This document shows positions 43,460-51,063 of a stretch of 64,000 nt of DNA, piece by piece. Position 1 is the stretch's first letter. The number at the start of each line of letters is the position of its first letter. The DNA is from Bog-793 sp963785415 (GTDB lineage Bacteria > Actinomycetota > Acidimicrobiia > Acidimicrobiales > Bog-793). The stretch lies in NCBI GenBank assembly GCA_963785415.1, contig CAWAVB010000001.1, positions 372,001 to 436,000 on the forward strand, read 5' to 3'. Position numbers and translations under genes: made by a program. Below the pieces are notes generated by a model. The model ran no database searches. It was not told where the DNA came from and saw only the letters and a list, made by a program, of their open reading frames with translations.

Positions 43460-44587
43460 TCACTCCTCGGCGGCCCGCAGCGCGGCGTCGAGCCGGGGGG
43501 CGAGGATGTCGTAGTCGAACTCGGCACAGGCGCGCCGCCGGGCCGCCGCGCCCAGTTCAAGCCGCCGGCCCTCGTCGTCCAACAGCGCGGCCAACGCCCT
43601 CGTCGCCACGGCCACGTCACCGGGCCGGTCGACGACGAGACCCGTCACGCCGTCGACGACCGCCTCGTGCGAGCCCCCGCTGCGGCCCGCGACCTGGGGC
43701 ACCCCTGTCGCGGCCGCCTCGAGGAAGACGATGCCGAAGCCCTCCTGCTCCAGACCACCCCAACGGGAGCGACAGAGCACGGCCGCGATATCCGCCGCCC
43801 CGACGAGGCCGGGCAGATCCTCGTCGCTCACCCGGCCGAGGAAACGCACCGGAGCGTCGAGGCGCCGCGCGAGCGACGCGAGCCGCCGGGCGTCCCGCCC
43901 AGCTCCGGCGATCGCCACGACGAGGTCCGGATGCTCGGCGGCGAGCGCCGTCGACGCCTCGATCAGCACATCCATGCCCTTTCGGGACACGAGTCGGCTC
44001 ACCGATACGACGAGACGACCGGCTTCCGGCAACCCGAAACGCCGCCTGACCGAGGAGATCTCCTCGGCGGCGAGCGGGTGAAAGCGGCGCACGTCGACGC
44101 CCGGCGGGGCGACGACGACTTCGGGCAGGTCCTCTCCCGCGAGTCGGCGGGCCTCGTCGGCCGGGTAACCGCCAGCCGCGATCACCAAGTCCGCGCCGAC
44201 GAGCACCCGTCGGAGCAGTCGTGACGTCACCGGAAGGCGCGCCGCGACGGTCACCTCGGCGCCGTGGAGGACGATCGCGTAGGGCAAGCCGAGCTTCGGT
44301 CCGACAAGACCGACCGGCAAGGCGGGATCGAGCACGACGAGCGAAGCACCCCGATCGTCCGCGAGTTGCCGGACGCGCGCCACGAGCCCCCGCGTCGGCA
44401 AGAGCATCCGCGTCTTTTCCCGCTCGATCGCGTGGGGTGCCGCGGCGTCGAACTCCCCGGCGCCGGCTTGGTCGATCGTCAGCACCGAGGCCCGTCCTGG
44501 GGAAAGCCGTCGCCAGTACTCCCAGAGGTAGGACTGGATGCCGCCGACCTTGGGCGGATAGTCGTTGGTGACGAGAAGGTGCGTCAC
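43460..44587 (-). CDS. GT4 glycosyltransferase, PimB-like mannosyltransferase
   Basis: 375 residues, GT-B fold. The N-terminal Rossmann domain starts LLVTNDYPPKVGGIQSYLWE, the acceptor-side GGIQ being typical of PimA/PimB. The C-terminal donor domain has VVSVSRLVSRKGMDVLIEA and the EGFGIVFLEAAATGVPQVA block with the nucleotide-sugar EX7E, then GRSGGSHEAV as in PimB', the GDP-mannose-dependent PIM2 synthase. It would act on phosphatidylinositol mannosides at the membrane face. The exact acceptor is inferred by resemblance only. Start GTG 44587. Confidence 0.85.
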   Translation of the reverse strand: MTHLLVTNDYPPKVGGIQSYLWEYWRRLSPGRASVLTIDQAGAGEFDAAAPHAIEREKTRMLLPTRGLVARVRQLADDRGASLVVLDPALPVGLVGPKLGLPYAIVLHGAEVTVAARLPVTSRLLRRVLVGADLVIAAGGYPADEARRLAGEDLPEVVVAPPGVDVRRFHPLAAEEISSVRRRFGLPEAGRLVVSVSRLVSRKGMDVLIEASTALAAEHPDLVVAIAGAGRDARRLASLARRLDAPVRFLGRVSDEDLPGLVGAADIAAVLCRSRWGGLEQEGFGIVFLEAAATGVPQVAGRSGGSHEAVVDGVTGLVVDRPGDVAVATRALAALLDDEGRRLELGAAARRRACAEFDYDILAPRLDAALRAAEE

Positions 44588-44632
44588 CAGTTGCGCGCCC
44601 CCTCGACAGGAGCGTGCGGTGCGCCGGAACGC

Positions 44633-44836
44633 TCAGCCGGCTCGCTTCTCGTGCCGGAGCGCTGGAAGCAGGCCGGCCATTTCAAAAACGCGCACCGCCC
44701 TCGCCTCGGCGGCATCGATGATGATCGCGTCGGCGGGGTCGCGACCGAGCAGGAAACTGACGACGCAGTCGTCACAGGCCGACGTCCCCTCGTGGCTGCA
44801 GGTGTCGCAGCTGATCGTGAGCGTTTCCCTGGCCAT
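44633..44836 (-). CDS. Small Cys-rich conserved actinobacterial protein
   Basis: 67 residues from ATG 44836, with GGGAG eight bases upstream. It begins ARETLTISCDTCSHEGTSAC and continues DDCVVSFLLGRDPADA. Four Cys in CxxC...CxxC spacing form a likely small zinc site or redox cluster. The remainder is a helix (AEARAVRVFEMAGLLPALR). Such short proteins are found across actinobacteria without known function. It sits between a PimB-like gene and another Cys-rich small gene in the same direction. Confidence 0.65.
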   Translation of the reverse strand: MARETLTISCDTCSHEGTSACDDCVVSFLLGRDPADAIIIDAAEARAVRVFEMAGLLPALRHEKRAG

Positions 44837-44905
44837 CACCGCTCCCTCGGTCACCTCGGAGCACCGCGCCGAGCCCGACGCAGATCATGATGGCTCCCGG
44901 GTGTA

Positions 44906-45169
44906 TCAAAGCGGTGCGGCCGCCTCCCCAGCCGTCGCGGTCGCTCCGCCGGCGACTGCCACCCCAGGCTCCTCGAACACCTCGATCGCCGAAGATTTCC
45001 CGCACCATCGGCACGTCACGGATTCGACCGCCTCGTCGAGGACCTCCTCCTCGTCGATCGCGTGCTCGCCACCCAGGGTGAAATGCCAAAAAGCCCGCGT
45101 CCGCCGCGTCGACACGACATCGAATCGGGTCAGGTTCCCGCATCCCAGGCAGCGGTAGCGAACGGACAC
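44906..45169 (-). CDS. Small zinc-ribbon protein
   Basis: 87 residues from GTG 45169. The start MSVRYRCLGCGNLTRFDVV and the middle VESVTCRWCGKSSAIEVFEE supply two CxxC pairs about 50 residues apart, a zinc ribbon. Between them lies RRTRAFWHFTLGG. The tail is Ala/Gly-rich. It may be a nucleic-acid-binding or adaptor protein. It is widely spread in actinobacteria next to rdgB/rph, to my recollection, but without assigned role. Confidence 0.65.
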   Translation of the reverse strand: MSVRYRCLGCGNLTRFDVVSTRRTRAFWHFTLGGEHAIDEEEVLDEAVESVTCRWCGKSSAIEVFEEPGVAVAGGATATAGEAAAPL

Positions 45170-45243
45170 GTTGCGAACCTAGCGCGCCCCGCCCCACAGC
45201 CTCGAACCGTACACCGACGCCGCGGCGCCTCGGGCCGCGCGGA

Positions 45244-45870
45244 CTACCCCGTCGGGTCCGCCAGGTACGCCTCAAATCGCCCGGCGAGTGCCCGGAGGGC
45301 CCGCCCGCGGTGTGAGATCTCATGCTTGGCGCCAGCGTCCATCTCGGCGAGCGTCCGTCCGTCACCCGAGTCGGGGATGAACACCGGGTCGTAGCCGAAG
45401 CCGCCTGTGCCGCGTGGGCCTATGGTGATCGTCCCTTCGAGCGTCCCGGTCCCCACGAGCTCGGTCCCGTCCACCAGGATCGCCAGGGCGACCGTGCGGA
45501 AGCGGGCACGGCGGTCCTTGCGGTCACCGAGCGCGGCGAGGAGTTTCGCGACGTTGGCGGCGGAATTCCCGTCGGGCCCCGCGAAGCGCGCGGCGCGCAC
45601 ACCCGGCAGCCCGCCGAGCGCGTCTACCTCGAATCCGGTGTCATCGGCCACGGCGCCGATTCCGGTCGCCGACCGCACCGCCTCCGCCTTCAGGCGGGCG
45701 TTCTCCTCGAGCGTCTCGCCGTCCTCCTCGACGGCCGGCATGTGCTCGGGTCGTGCCACGAACTCGACGCGTTCGTCGAGGACGCCGCGCAGGATCTCGA
45801 GCATCTCGCGCGCCTTGGCGGGGTTCGCCGACGCGATGACGAGCCGCAAACGGCCGGAGTCTGCACTCAC
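45244..45870 (-). CDS. rdgB: XTP/dITP pyrophosphatase (RdgB/HAM1)
   Basis: Hydrolyses non-canonical purine NTPs such as dITP and XTP, keeping them out of DNA. 208 residues from GTG 45870, which overlaps the rph stop (GTGA). Landmarks: LVIASANPAKAREM at the start, EEDGETLEENARLKAEA, DDTGFEVDALGGLPGVRAAR with the metal-binding Asp, GFGYDPVFIPDSG and AEMDAGAKHEISHRGRAL. The rph-rdgB pair is a very common bacterial arrangement. Confidence 0.95.
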   Translation of the reverse strand: MSADSGRLRLVIASANPAKAREMLEILRGVLDERVEFVARPEHMPAVEEDGETLEENARLKAEAVRSATGIGAVADDTGFEVDALGGLPGVRAARFAGPDGNSAANVAKLLAALGDRKDRRARFRTVALAILVDGTELVGTGTLEGTITIGPRGTGGFGYDPVFIPDSGDGRTLAEMDAGAKHEISHRGRALRALAGRFEAYLADPTG

Positions 45871-46619
45871 CCGGCGATCCGGGGGGACGGCGGGGTCGCG
45901 AGCATCACCTCGTCGCAGGCGAGCAGGCTCCGGATGCCCGCGCCGGCCAGTTCGAGCAGCTCGTCGAGCGTCGTTGGCGGGAACGGGTCGCGTTCGGCTG
46001 TCCCCTGGACCTCGACGAAAAGGCCCGAACCCGTCATGACGACGTTCATGTCGACCCCGGCCCGGGCATCTTCCTCGTAGTCGAGGTCCACCATCGCGAC
46101 CCCGTCGACCAGACCGACGGACACCGCGCCGACCGAGTCGAGCAACGGGACGGCGCTGAGCACGCCCTCCGCGACGAGGCGCGCGCACGCGTCGTGCAGG
46201 GCGACGAACGCCCCCGTGATTGCCGCCGTCCTTGTCCCACCGTCGGCCTGAAGGACGTCACAGTCCAAGATGATCTGGCGTTCCCCGAGCGCCTTCAGGT
46301 TGCACACCGCGCGGAGCGATCTCCCGATGAGACGCTGGATCTCCTGCGTGCGTCCTGACTGGCGACCTTTCGTTGCCTCGCGCGGCACACGTTCGGACGA
46401 CGAACCGGGAAGTAGCGAGTACTCGGCGGTCACCCACCCCTTGCCCGAACCACGCAACCACCGCGGGAGCTCGGCGTCGACCGACGCCGTGCAAAGGACC
46501 TTCGTGCGGCCCATCGTGACGAGCACCGACCCCGCGGCGAACTCGGTGAAATCCCGGACGATCTCGAAGGGCCGCAGCTCATCCGGCCTACGCCCGTCGT
46601 GGCGAACCTCGCTCGTCAT
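45867..46619 (-). CDS. rph: Ribonuclease PH
   Basis: Phosphorolytic 3'-5' exoribonuclease trimming tRNA 3' ends; this matters here because the four RNA genes in the window lack encoded CCA. 250 residues, ATG 46619. Conserved: RPDELRPFEIVRDFTEFAAGS, the RPREATKGRQSGRTQEIQR-like loop seen as REATKGRQSGRTQEIQRLIG, LDCDVLQADGGTRTAAITG and the active-site DLDYEEDA. It is translationally coupled to rdgB. Confidence 0.96.
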   Translation of the reverse strand: MTSEVRHDGRRPDELRPFEIVRDFTEFAAGSVLVTMGRTKVLCTASVDAELPRWLRGSGKGWVTAEYSLLPGSSSERVPREATKGRQSGRTQEIQRLIGRSLRAVCNLKALGERQIILDCDVLQADGGTRTAAITGAFVALHDACARLVAEGVLSAVPLLDSVGAVSVGLVDGVAMVDLDYEEDARAGVDMNVVMTGSGLFVEVQGTAERDPFPPTTLDELLELAGAGIRSLLACDEVMLATPPSPRIAG

Positions 46620-46746
46620 CTTGGGTCAGTCCCCGTCGCCTTGCGTCCCTGGTCGGCCGCCGCGAGACGCGACCGTCCCGACGACCGTACCCGCCGCGCA
46701 CCCGGACGCGCGGTGGGGCCACCTTGGCGGATCAACCCGCACCTGG

Positions 46747-47554
46747 TCACCCGCCGAACACGACGGATTCCGCCGCGACGAGTTCCGGCCCCAGCAGACG
46801 GCTCCCCATCGCGACGAACCACCCCAGGTCGCCGGACGATACGAACCGGTGAGTCCCTTTCGAGGGGATCCGGCGGCCAAGCCCCGTCGCCTCGAGGATG
46901 GCTCGCACGTCGAACGCCGTCTCCTCAGCTGACGAAACGAGGACGACGTCGCGACCCATGACGTCCGCGATCGTCCGGGCGAGGAAGGGGTAGTGCGTGC
47001 AACCCAGTAACAACGTGTCGATGCCAGCTTCCTTCAGGGGTTCGAGGAGTCGCTCGGCCAGAACATGGACCGGGTCGCCGTCGAGCTCGCCACGCTCGAC
47101 GAATTCGACGAAGCCCGGACAGGCGGCGCAGTGCACTCGCTGGACGCCGTGGATCGCTGCGGCGGCTCGCTGGTACGCGCCGGAGGCGATCGTGCCGGTC
47201 GTACCGATCACGCCGATCTCGCCATTGCGCGTCGCTGCCACGGCAGCACGCGCTCCTGGTTCGATCACTCCGACAATCGGAACGTCGAAGTCGTAGCGCA
47301 ACTCGTCGAGCGCCACCGACGATGCCGTGTTGCAGGCGACGACGATCATCTTCACGTCTTCGACCCGCACGAGATAGTCGGCGATCTCGTGGGAGAACCG
47401 CCGGACCTCGTCGACTGGACGCGGCCCGTACGGATACCGGCCGGTGTCGCCGACGTAGACGATGTCCTCGTCACGGAGGAGATCGATCAGCGCGGCGCGC
47501 GACCGTCAGACCGCCGAATCCGCTGTCGAAAACGCCAATGGGCCGATCGTTCAT
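46747..47554 (-). pseudogene. murI: Glutamate racemase, one frameshift near the N-terminus
   Basis: Makes D-glutamate for peptidoglycan. From ATG 47554 the product reads MNDRPIGVFDSGFGGLTVAR and then breaks at 47490-47503, where a CG-rich alternation holds one base too many. In the +1-corrected frame it continues ALIDLLRDEDIVYVGDTGRY and YPYGPRPVDEVRRF, then the catalytic VVACNTASSVALDEL and, later, LLGCTHYPFLA with the second catalytic Cys. Both catalytic Cys are intact. murI is essential in most bacteria, and no second copy is visible here, so a sequencing or assembly error is the better explanation. Confidence 0.85.
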
Positions 47555-47610
47555 CTTCCGGCCCAGGTTAGGCGTTGGCGCCGAATCGGGCCTCTTGACC
47601 GAGGTGAGCC

Positions 47611-48555
47611 TCAGAAGTAGACGGACTGCCGGGCGCGCCTCACCACCGCGTCGAGGTCCCCCGTCCAGACGTCGGCGGACAGGTACTTCCATCCCCCGTC
47701 CGGGGACAGCACGACGATCACGCCGACGGGGATCTGGGTCGCACAACGCGCGGCACCGGCCATGGCCGCACCCGTCGAGAGCCCGGCAAAGATGCCGACG
47801 TCGGCGAGACGCCGCGTCCACTCCACCGAGTCCTTCGGACCGATCACCGTCTTGCGATCGAGCAGCTTCTCTCCGCCCAGGTTCGTGAAGATCGGCGGGA
47901 TGAACCCGTCGTCGAGGGTGCGCAGGCCGTCGACCGCCTCCCCGGCGGGAGGCTCGACCGCCCATACCTCGATGTCGGGGTTCTGCTCTTTGAGGAACCG
48001 GCCGACCCCGAGAAGGGTGCCGCTCGTCCCGAGGCCGGCGACGAAGTGCGTCACCTCCGGGACGTCCCGCCAGATCTCGGGCCCGGTCGTCTCGTAATGG
48101 GCCCGCGGGTTCGCCGGATTCCCGTACTGGTAGAGGAAGACCCATTCGGGATGCGACACCGCGAGCTGCCGGGCGAGGCGGACTGCCCCGTTGGACCCCT
48201 CCGCTCCCGGCGAGGAGATGATCTCGGCTCCCCAGACCTCGAGCAACTGCCGACGCTCCGCCGAGACGTTCTCGGGGAGCACGACTTTGAGGTGATAGCC
48301 CTTGACACGGCTGATCAGGGCGAGACCGATGCCCGTGTTGCCGGACGACGGTTCGAGCAGGGTCGCGCCCGGCGTCAGCACCCCCCGGTCCTCCGCGTCT
48401 TCGACGAGGTAACGCGCGACGCGATCCTTCACCGATCCGCCGGGATTCGCCCCCTCGAGCTTCACGACGATGCGCACCTCCGGGTTCGGACTCAACCCGG
48501 AGACGTCGACCATCGGCGTGTTCCCGATCAACCCCAAGACGTCCTGGACGAGCAT
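47611..48555 (-). CDS. cysM: Cysteine synthase, CysM type (CysO-dependent)
   Basis: 314-residue PLP fold-type II enzyme. The PLP lysine lies in GGSVKDRVARYL, substrate loop EPSSGNTGIGLA, phosphate-binding GLGTSGTLLGVG and C-terminal SPDGGWKYLS. The adjacent cysO and mec show that it is the actinobacterial CysM, which takes O-phosphoserine and sulfide carried as a CysO thiocarboxylate, rather than a CysK. It starts at ATG 48555, 17 bp after cysO. Confidence 0.93.
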   Translation of the reverse strand: MLVQDVLGLIGNTPMVDVSGLSPNPEVRIVVKLEGANPGGSVKDRVARYLVEDAEDRGVLTPGATLLEPSSGNTGIGLALISRVKGYHLKVVLPENVSAERRQLLEVWGAEIISSPGAEGSNGAVRLARQLAVSHPEWVFLYQYGNPANPRAHYETTGPEIWRDVPEVTHFVAGLGTSGTLLGVGRFLKEQNPDIEVWAVEPPAGEAVDGLRTLDDGFIPPIFTNLGGEKLLDRKTVIGPKDSVEWTRRLADVGIFAGLSTGAAMAGAARCATQIPVGVIVVLSPDGGWKYLSADVWTGDLDAVVRRARQSVYF

Positions 48556-48572
48556 CGCCGACTGCCGCGCGC

Positions 48573-48854
48573 CTAGGTCGCGCCGCCTGCCACCGCCGGC
48601 AGGATCGACACGACGTCGTTGCTCGCCACCCGGGTGTCGAGTCGTTCGAGGTAGCGCACGTCGTCGTCGTTCACGTAGACGTTGACGAAGTGGTGTAGCT
48701 CGCCGTCGGCGGTCATGACCTGCGCACCCAGCGCGGGATGTTCGGAGATGACAGAACGGAGCACCTCGCCGACCGTCGTACCGTCGGCGGACACCTTCGC
48801 CCTACCCCCCGTCGCGGGACGCAGCAGCGTCGGGAGCCTCACTTCAACCGGCAC
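48573..48854 (-). CDS. cysO: Sulfur-carrier protein CysO (ubiquitin-like)
   Basis: 93 residues, beta-grasp fold of the MoaD/ThiS family. The start VEVRLPTLLRPATGGRAKV, then HHFVNVYVNDDDVRYLE and NDVVSILPAVAGG match Mycobacterium tuberculosis CysO, in which the terminal GG becomes a thiocarboxylate. Here two residues, Ala-Thr, follow the GG, so activation would require a trimming step. GTG 48854 with GGAGG seven bases upstream. It lies between mec and cysM. Confidence 0.92.
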   Translation of the reverse strand: MPVEVRLPTLLRPATGGRAKVSADGTTVGEVLRSVISEHPALGAQVMTADGELHHFVNVYVNDDDVRYLERLDTRVASNDVVSILPAVAGGAT

Positions 48855-48972
48855 CGGAACCTCCGTGGAATCTCGTCGCTCGAATGCTGACCGAACAGGT
48901 CATATTCTAACGACGCCCGGTCGGATTCCGGTCGCCCCGAGCTGGGCAGATGCGCCCGGGCCGCACCGCCAC

Positions 48973-49422
48973 TCAGACGAGAATGACGGGCTCCTCCGTG
49001 ACGACCCCCTCGCGGATCCGGAAGGACCGCATCGAACCAACCTCGCCACGCAGCGAGACCAGGATGTAGTGCCACCCCGGATCGGGGGCCTGGGCGACGT
49101 CGGTCGCCGACGGATAGGCGTCGGTGTGCGTGTGGGAGTGGAAGACACCGATGATCTCCAGACCCTCCTCCTCCGCCTCCCGGTCCGCTCGAAGGTGGTC
49201 CTCCGGGTCGACGACGTAGAGGCGGGCAGAAGCGGCGCTGTTCCGGACGGGGAACCATCGCACGACCCGGCCGCTGGCGCCATCGCCGGCGATCAGCCCA
49301 CAGCCCTCGGTCGGGAAGGTCCGCAGGCAGTGCACCGTCATCTCGACGGCGAGCGCCTCGTCGAGGACCAGTTGCGATTCTTCTTCACGCGGCGACGCCC
49401 CGGGAGGGTAAGAAGAGCCCAT
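48973..49422 (-). CDS. mec: Mec-type JAMM metalloprotease acting on CysO-cysteine
   Basis: 149 residues with the JAB1/MPN/Mov34 fold: LRTFPTEGCGLIAGDG at the start of the domain, the catalytic Glu region EEGLEIIGVFHSHTHTDAYP with the HxH zinc motif and PSATDVAQ completing the JAMM site. Next to CysO and CysM it fits Mec, which frees cysteine from CysO. The same enzyme could remove the Ala-Thr tail of this CysO. Start ATG 49422; the upstream bases are pyrimidine-rich with no ribosome site, so a leaderless mRNA is possible. It is divergent from smpB. Confidence 0.9.
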   Translation of the reverse strand: MGSSYPPGASPREEESQLVLDEALAVEMTVHCLRTFPTEGCGLIAGDGASGRVVRWFPVRNSAASARLYVVDPEDHLRADREAEEEGLEIIGVFHSHTHTDAYPSATDVAQAPDPGWHYILVSLRGEVGSMRSFRIREGVVTEEPVILV

Positions 49423-49449
49423 CGGGCAGGGAGGCTACCGTCTCGGATC

Positions 49450-49980
49450 ATGGCAACGCGATCCCCGAGACGACGGCCGGCCAGGCCACGGGCCGTGACC
49501 GGCTCGACACGGATCGAACGCGAGCCGATCCGGCCGGTGGCGCGGAATCGGCGGGCCCGGCACGAGTACGACATCCTCGACACGTTCGAGGCGGGGCTCG
49601 AACTGAAAGGCGCCGAGGTGAAATCGGTCCGCGCCGGCCACGTCAGCCTGCAGGACGCCTACGCCCGCGTCGAGGACGGTGAGGCCTGGCTGCTCGGCGC
49701 GCGGATCGCGCCGTACGAGTACTCGAGCGGCTTCGGAGCCGTGGAAGCTGACCGGCCGCGCAAGCTCCTCCTCCACCGCAGGCAGATCGACGAGCTCCAG
49801 GGACGGGTCGCGCAGCAGTCGCTAACGCTCGTCCCTCTCTCGGTGTACTTCAAAGCCGGACGTGCCAAGGTCGAGCTCGCGCTCGCCCGCGGGCGGCGGA
49901 TGTACGACAAGCGCCGTGCGATCGCGGAGCGCGAGGCGGGGCGCGAGGCCGAGCGCGCGATGAAGGGAATGCGCGACTGA
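49450..49980 (+). CDS. smpB: SsrA-binding protein SmpB
   Basis: Delivers tmRNA to stalled ribosomes. 176 residues from ATG 49450. The conserved core begins RRARHEYDILDTFEAGLELK, with GAEVKSVRAGHVSLQDAYAR, LLHRRQIDELQG and the C-terminal RGRRMYDKR helix. About 35 Arg/Pro-rich residues precede the usual start; a GTG at 49495 and one nearer the core are alternatives. The tmRNA gene lies 115 bp downstream. Confidence 0.94.
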   Translation: MATRSPRRRPARPRAVTGSTRIEREPIRPVARNRRARHEYDILDTFEAGLELKGAEVKSVRAGHVSLQDAYARVEDGEAWLLGARIAPYEYSSGFGAVEADRPRKLLLHRRQIDELQGRVAQQSLTLVPLSVYFKAGRAKVELALARGRRMYDKRRAIAEREAGREAERAMKGMRD

Positions 49981-50025
49981 CGCCGAAGCCCGGGATGTGC
50001 CCGGGGAGCGCTTCCGGCCGAGCGG

Positions 50026-50088
50026 TAGAATGTTCGAGCCGGCACCTGCCGGCGCCCAATATCCGCGTGCCAGTCGCCTGACTGGCAC
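50026..50088 (+). promoter_or_regulatory. Putative ssrA -10 element and two hairpins
   Basis: TAGAAT at 50026-50031 is a good -10 without a clear -35. Two perfect hairpins follow: GCCGGCA-CC-TGCCGGC (50038-50053) and GTGCCAGTC-GCCT-GACTGGCAC (50067-50088). They lie in the probable 5' extension of the tmRNA precursor and may also end smpB transcription. Confidence 0.4.
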
Positions 50089-50095
50089 CATCCGA

Positions 50096-50445
50096 GGGGG
50101 TGACAGGCTTCGACTTCGGTCGTCAAGGTGGGAGAAGCGAGCCGTGGTCTCCGAATCCACGTAAAAGAGCCGGAAAACAAAACAAACGCCGAGCATCAGC
50201 TCGAGCTTGCTGCCTAAGTAGCAGCAACGTCTGTCCGATCTAGGCCCCGCGGGTCGGGACCAGGCGTCATCTAGCGGGACTCACCTGAGCAATGCCGTCA
50301 GCGCGTCGCCCGGGGACAACTCAGCTGACTGGGATCCTGCGCCGCTGCCGACGGAGAGGCGGGATCTGAGAACTTCCCGTCGGCTGCGCTCGGAGAAGGC
50401 CCATCGAGAACCCGAAGGACGCGGGTTCGATTCCCGCCACCTCCA
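50096..50445 (+). ncRNA. ssrA: tmRNA (SsrA)
   Basis: The tRNA-like ends pair as GGGGGTG (50096-50102) with CACCTCC (50438-50444). The T-arm is GCGGG-TTCGATT-CCCGC and the 5' part has the tmRNA-typical GGTGACAGGCTTCGACT. The tag frame ends at TAA 50215-50217. Read back to GAG 50167 it encodes EPENKTNAEHQLELAA, whose LELAA end fits the ClpXP/SspB-style degron. The resume codon is inferred. CCA is not encoded. Pseudoknots fill the middle. It is placed right after smpB. Confidence 0.95.
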
Positions 50446-50498
50446 CTTCCGTCGTGCCTTCGGTTCGCTTGATGCGGCCGCGCTCCTCGAGTCAACGA

Positions 50499-50792
50499 TC
50501 AGCCGCGGCGCTCGTCCCGGGTTCCCTTGGGCACGTAATCGAAGAACCGCTGGGTCGTCCCCCCGGCCGTCCACTGCGATCGCAACCGAGTGCGCCGCTC
50601 GACCCGCCTCAGCGCCGAGAGGAGGGCACGGTTGAGGTCCCGCGCGCTTTCGCCAGTCAGCTCGGCCACGACATGGAACCCGTCGTCAGTCGCGGTGATC
50701 TGACCACCGACGAGCCGATGCAGCACAGGCGCGATCGCCGACGGATCCTCGGAACTGACGTCGGCGACGAGAGAGAACACCTTCTCGCTCAT
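50499..50792 (-). CDS. Conserved hypothetical protein
   Basis: 97 residues from ATG 50792. It begins MSEKVFSLVADVSSEDPSAI and has the phrase ITATDDGFHVVAELTGESAR, then an Arg-rich helix RALLSALRRVERRTRLRSQW and a short basic tail. The pattern of strand-helix-strand-helix suggests a small ferredoxin-like fold. No motif identifies a function. It stands alone between tmRNA and galK. Confidence 0.6.
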   Translation of the reverse strand: MSEKVFSLVADVSSEDPSAIAPVLHRLVGGQITATDDGFHVVAELTGESARDLNRALLSALRRVERRTRLRSQWTAGGTTQRFFDYVPKGTRDERRG

Positions 50793-51063
50793 TGCCTTAT
50801 CTTGCCCGCGCGAGGTTCCTGCCGCATAAAGCGGGCGGGAAGTCCCTCTCGGCCGACCAACGAGATCCGGCCCCGCCAGAACACCCCACGTTCCCAGGCG
50901 CAAGAACCGTTGATTGACGCGACCGCGACAGCACCTCGGACAGCGGGGGAAGGTGCATAATCGGCACGTGTTCAACTCCCCGATCGGGCGCCTTCTGTGC
51001 TGACCGAGCCGGACACCTGTCCACAGTCGGACCGCCAGAGTCCGATCTCTTAGGAAGCGCTCC

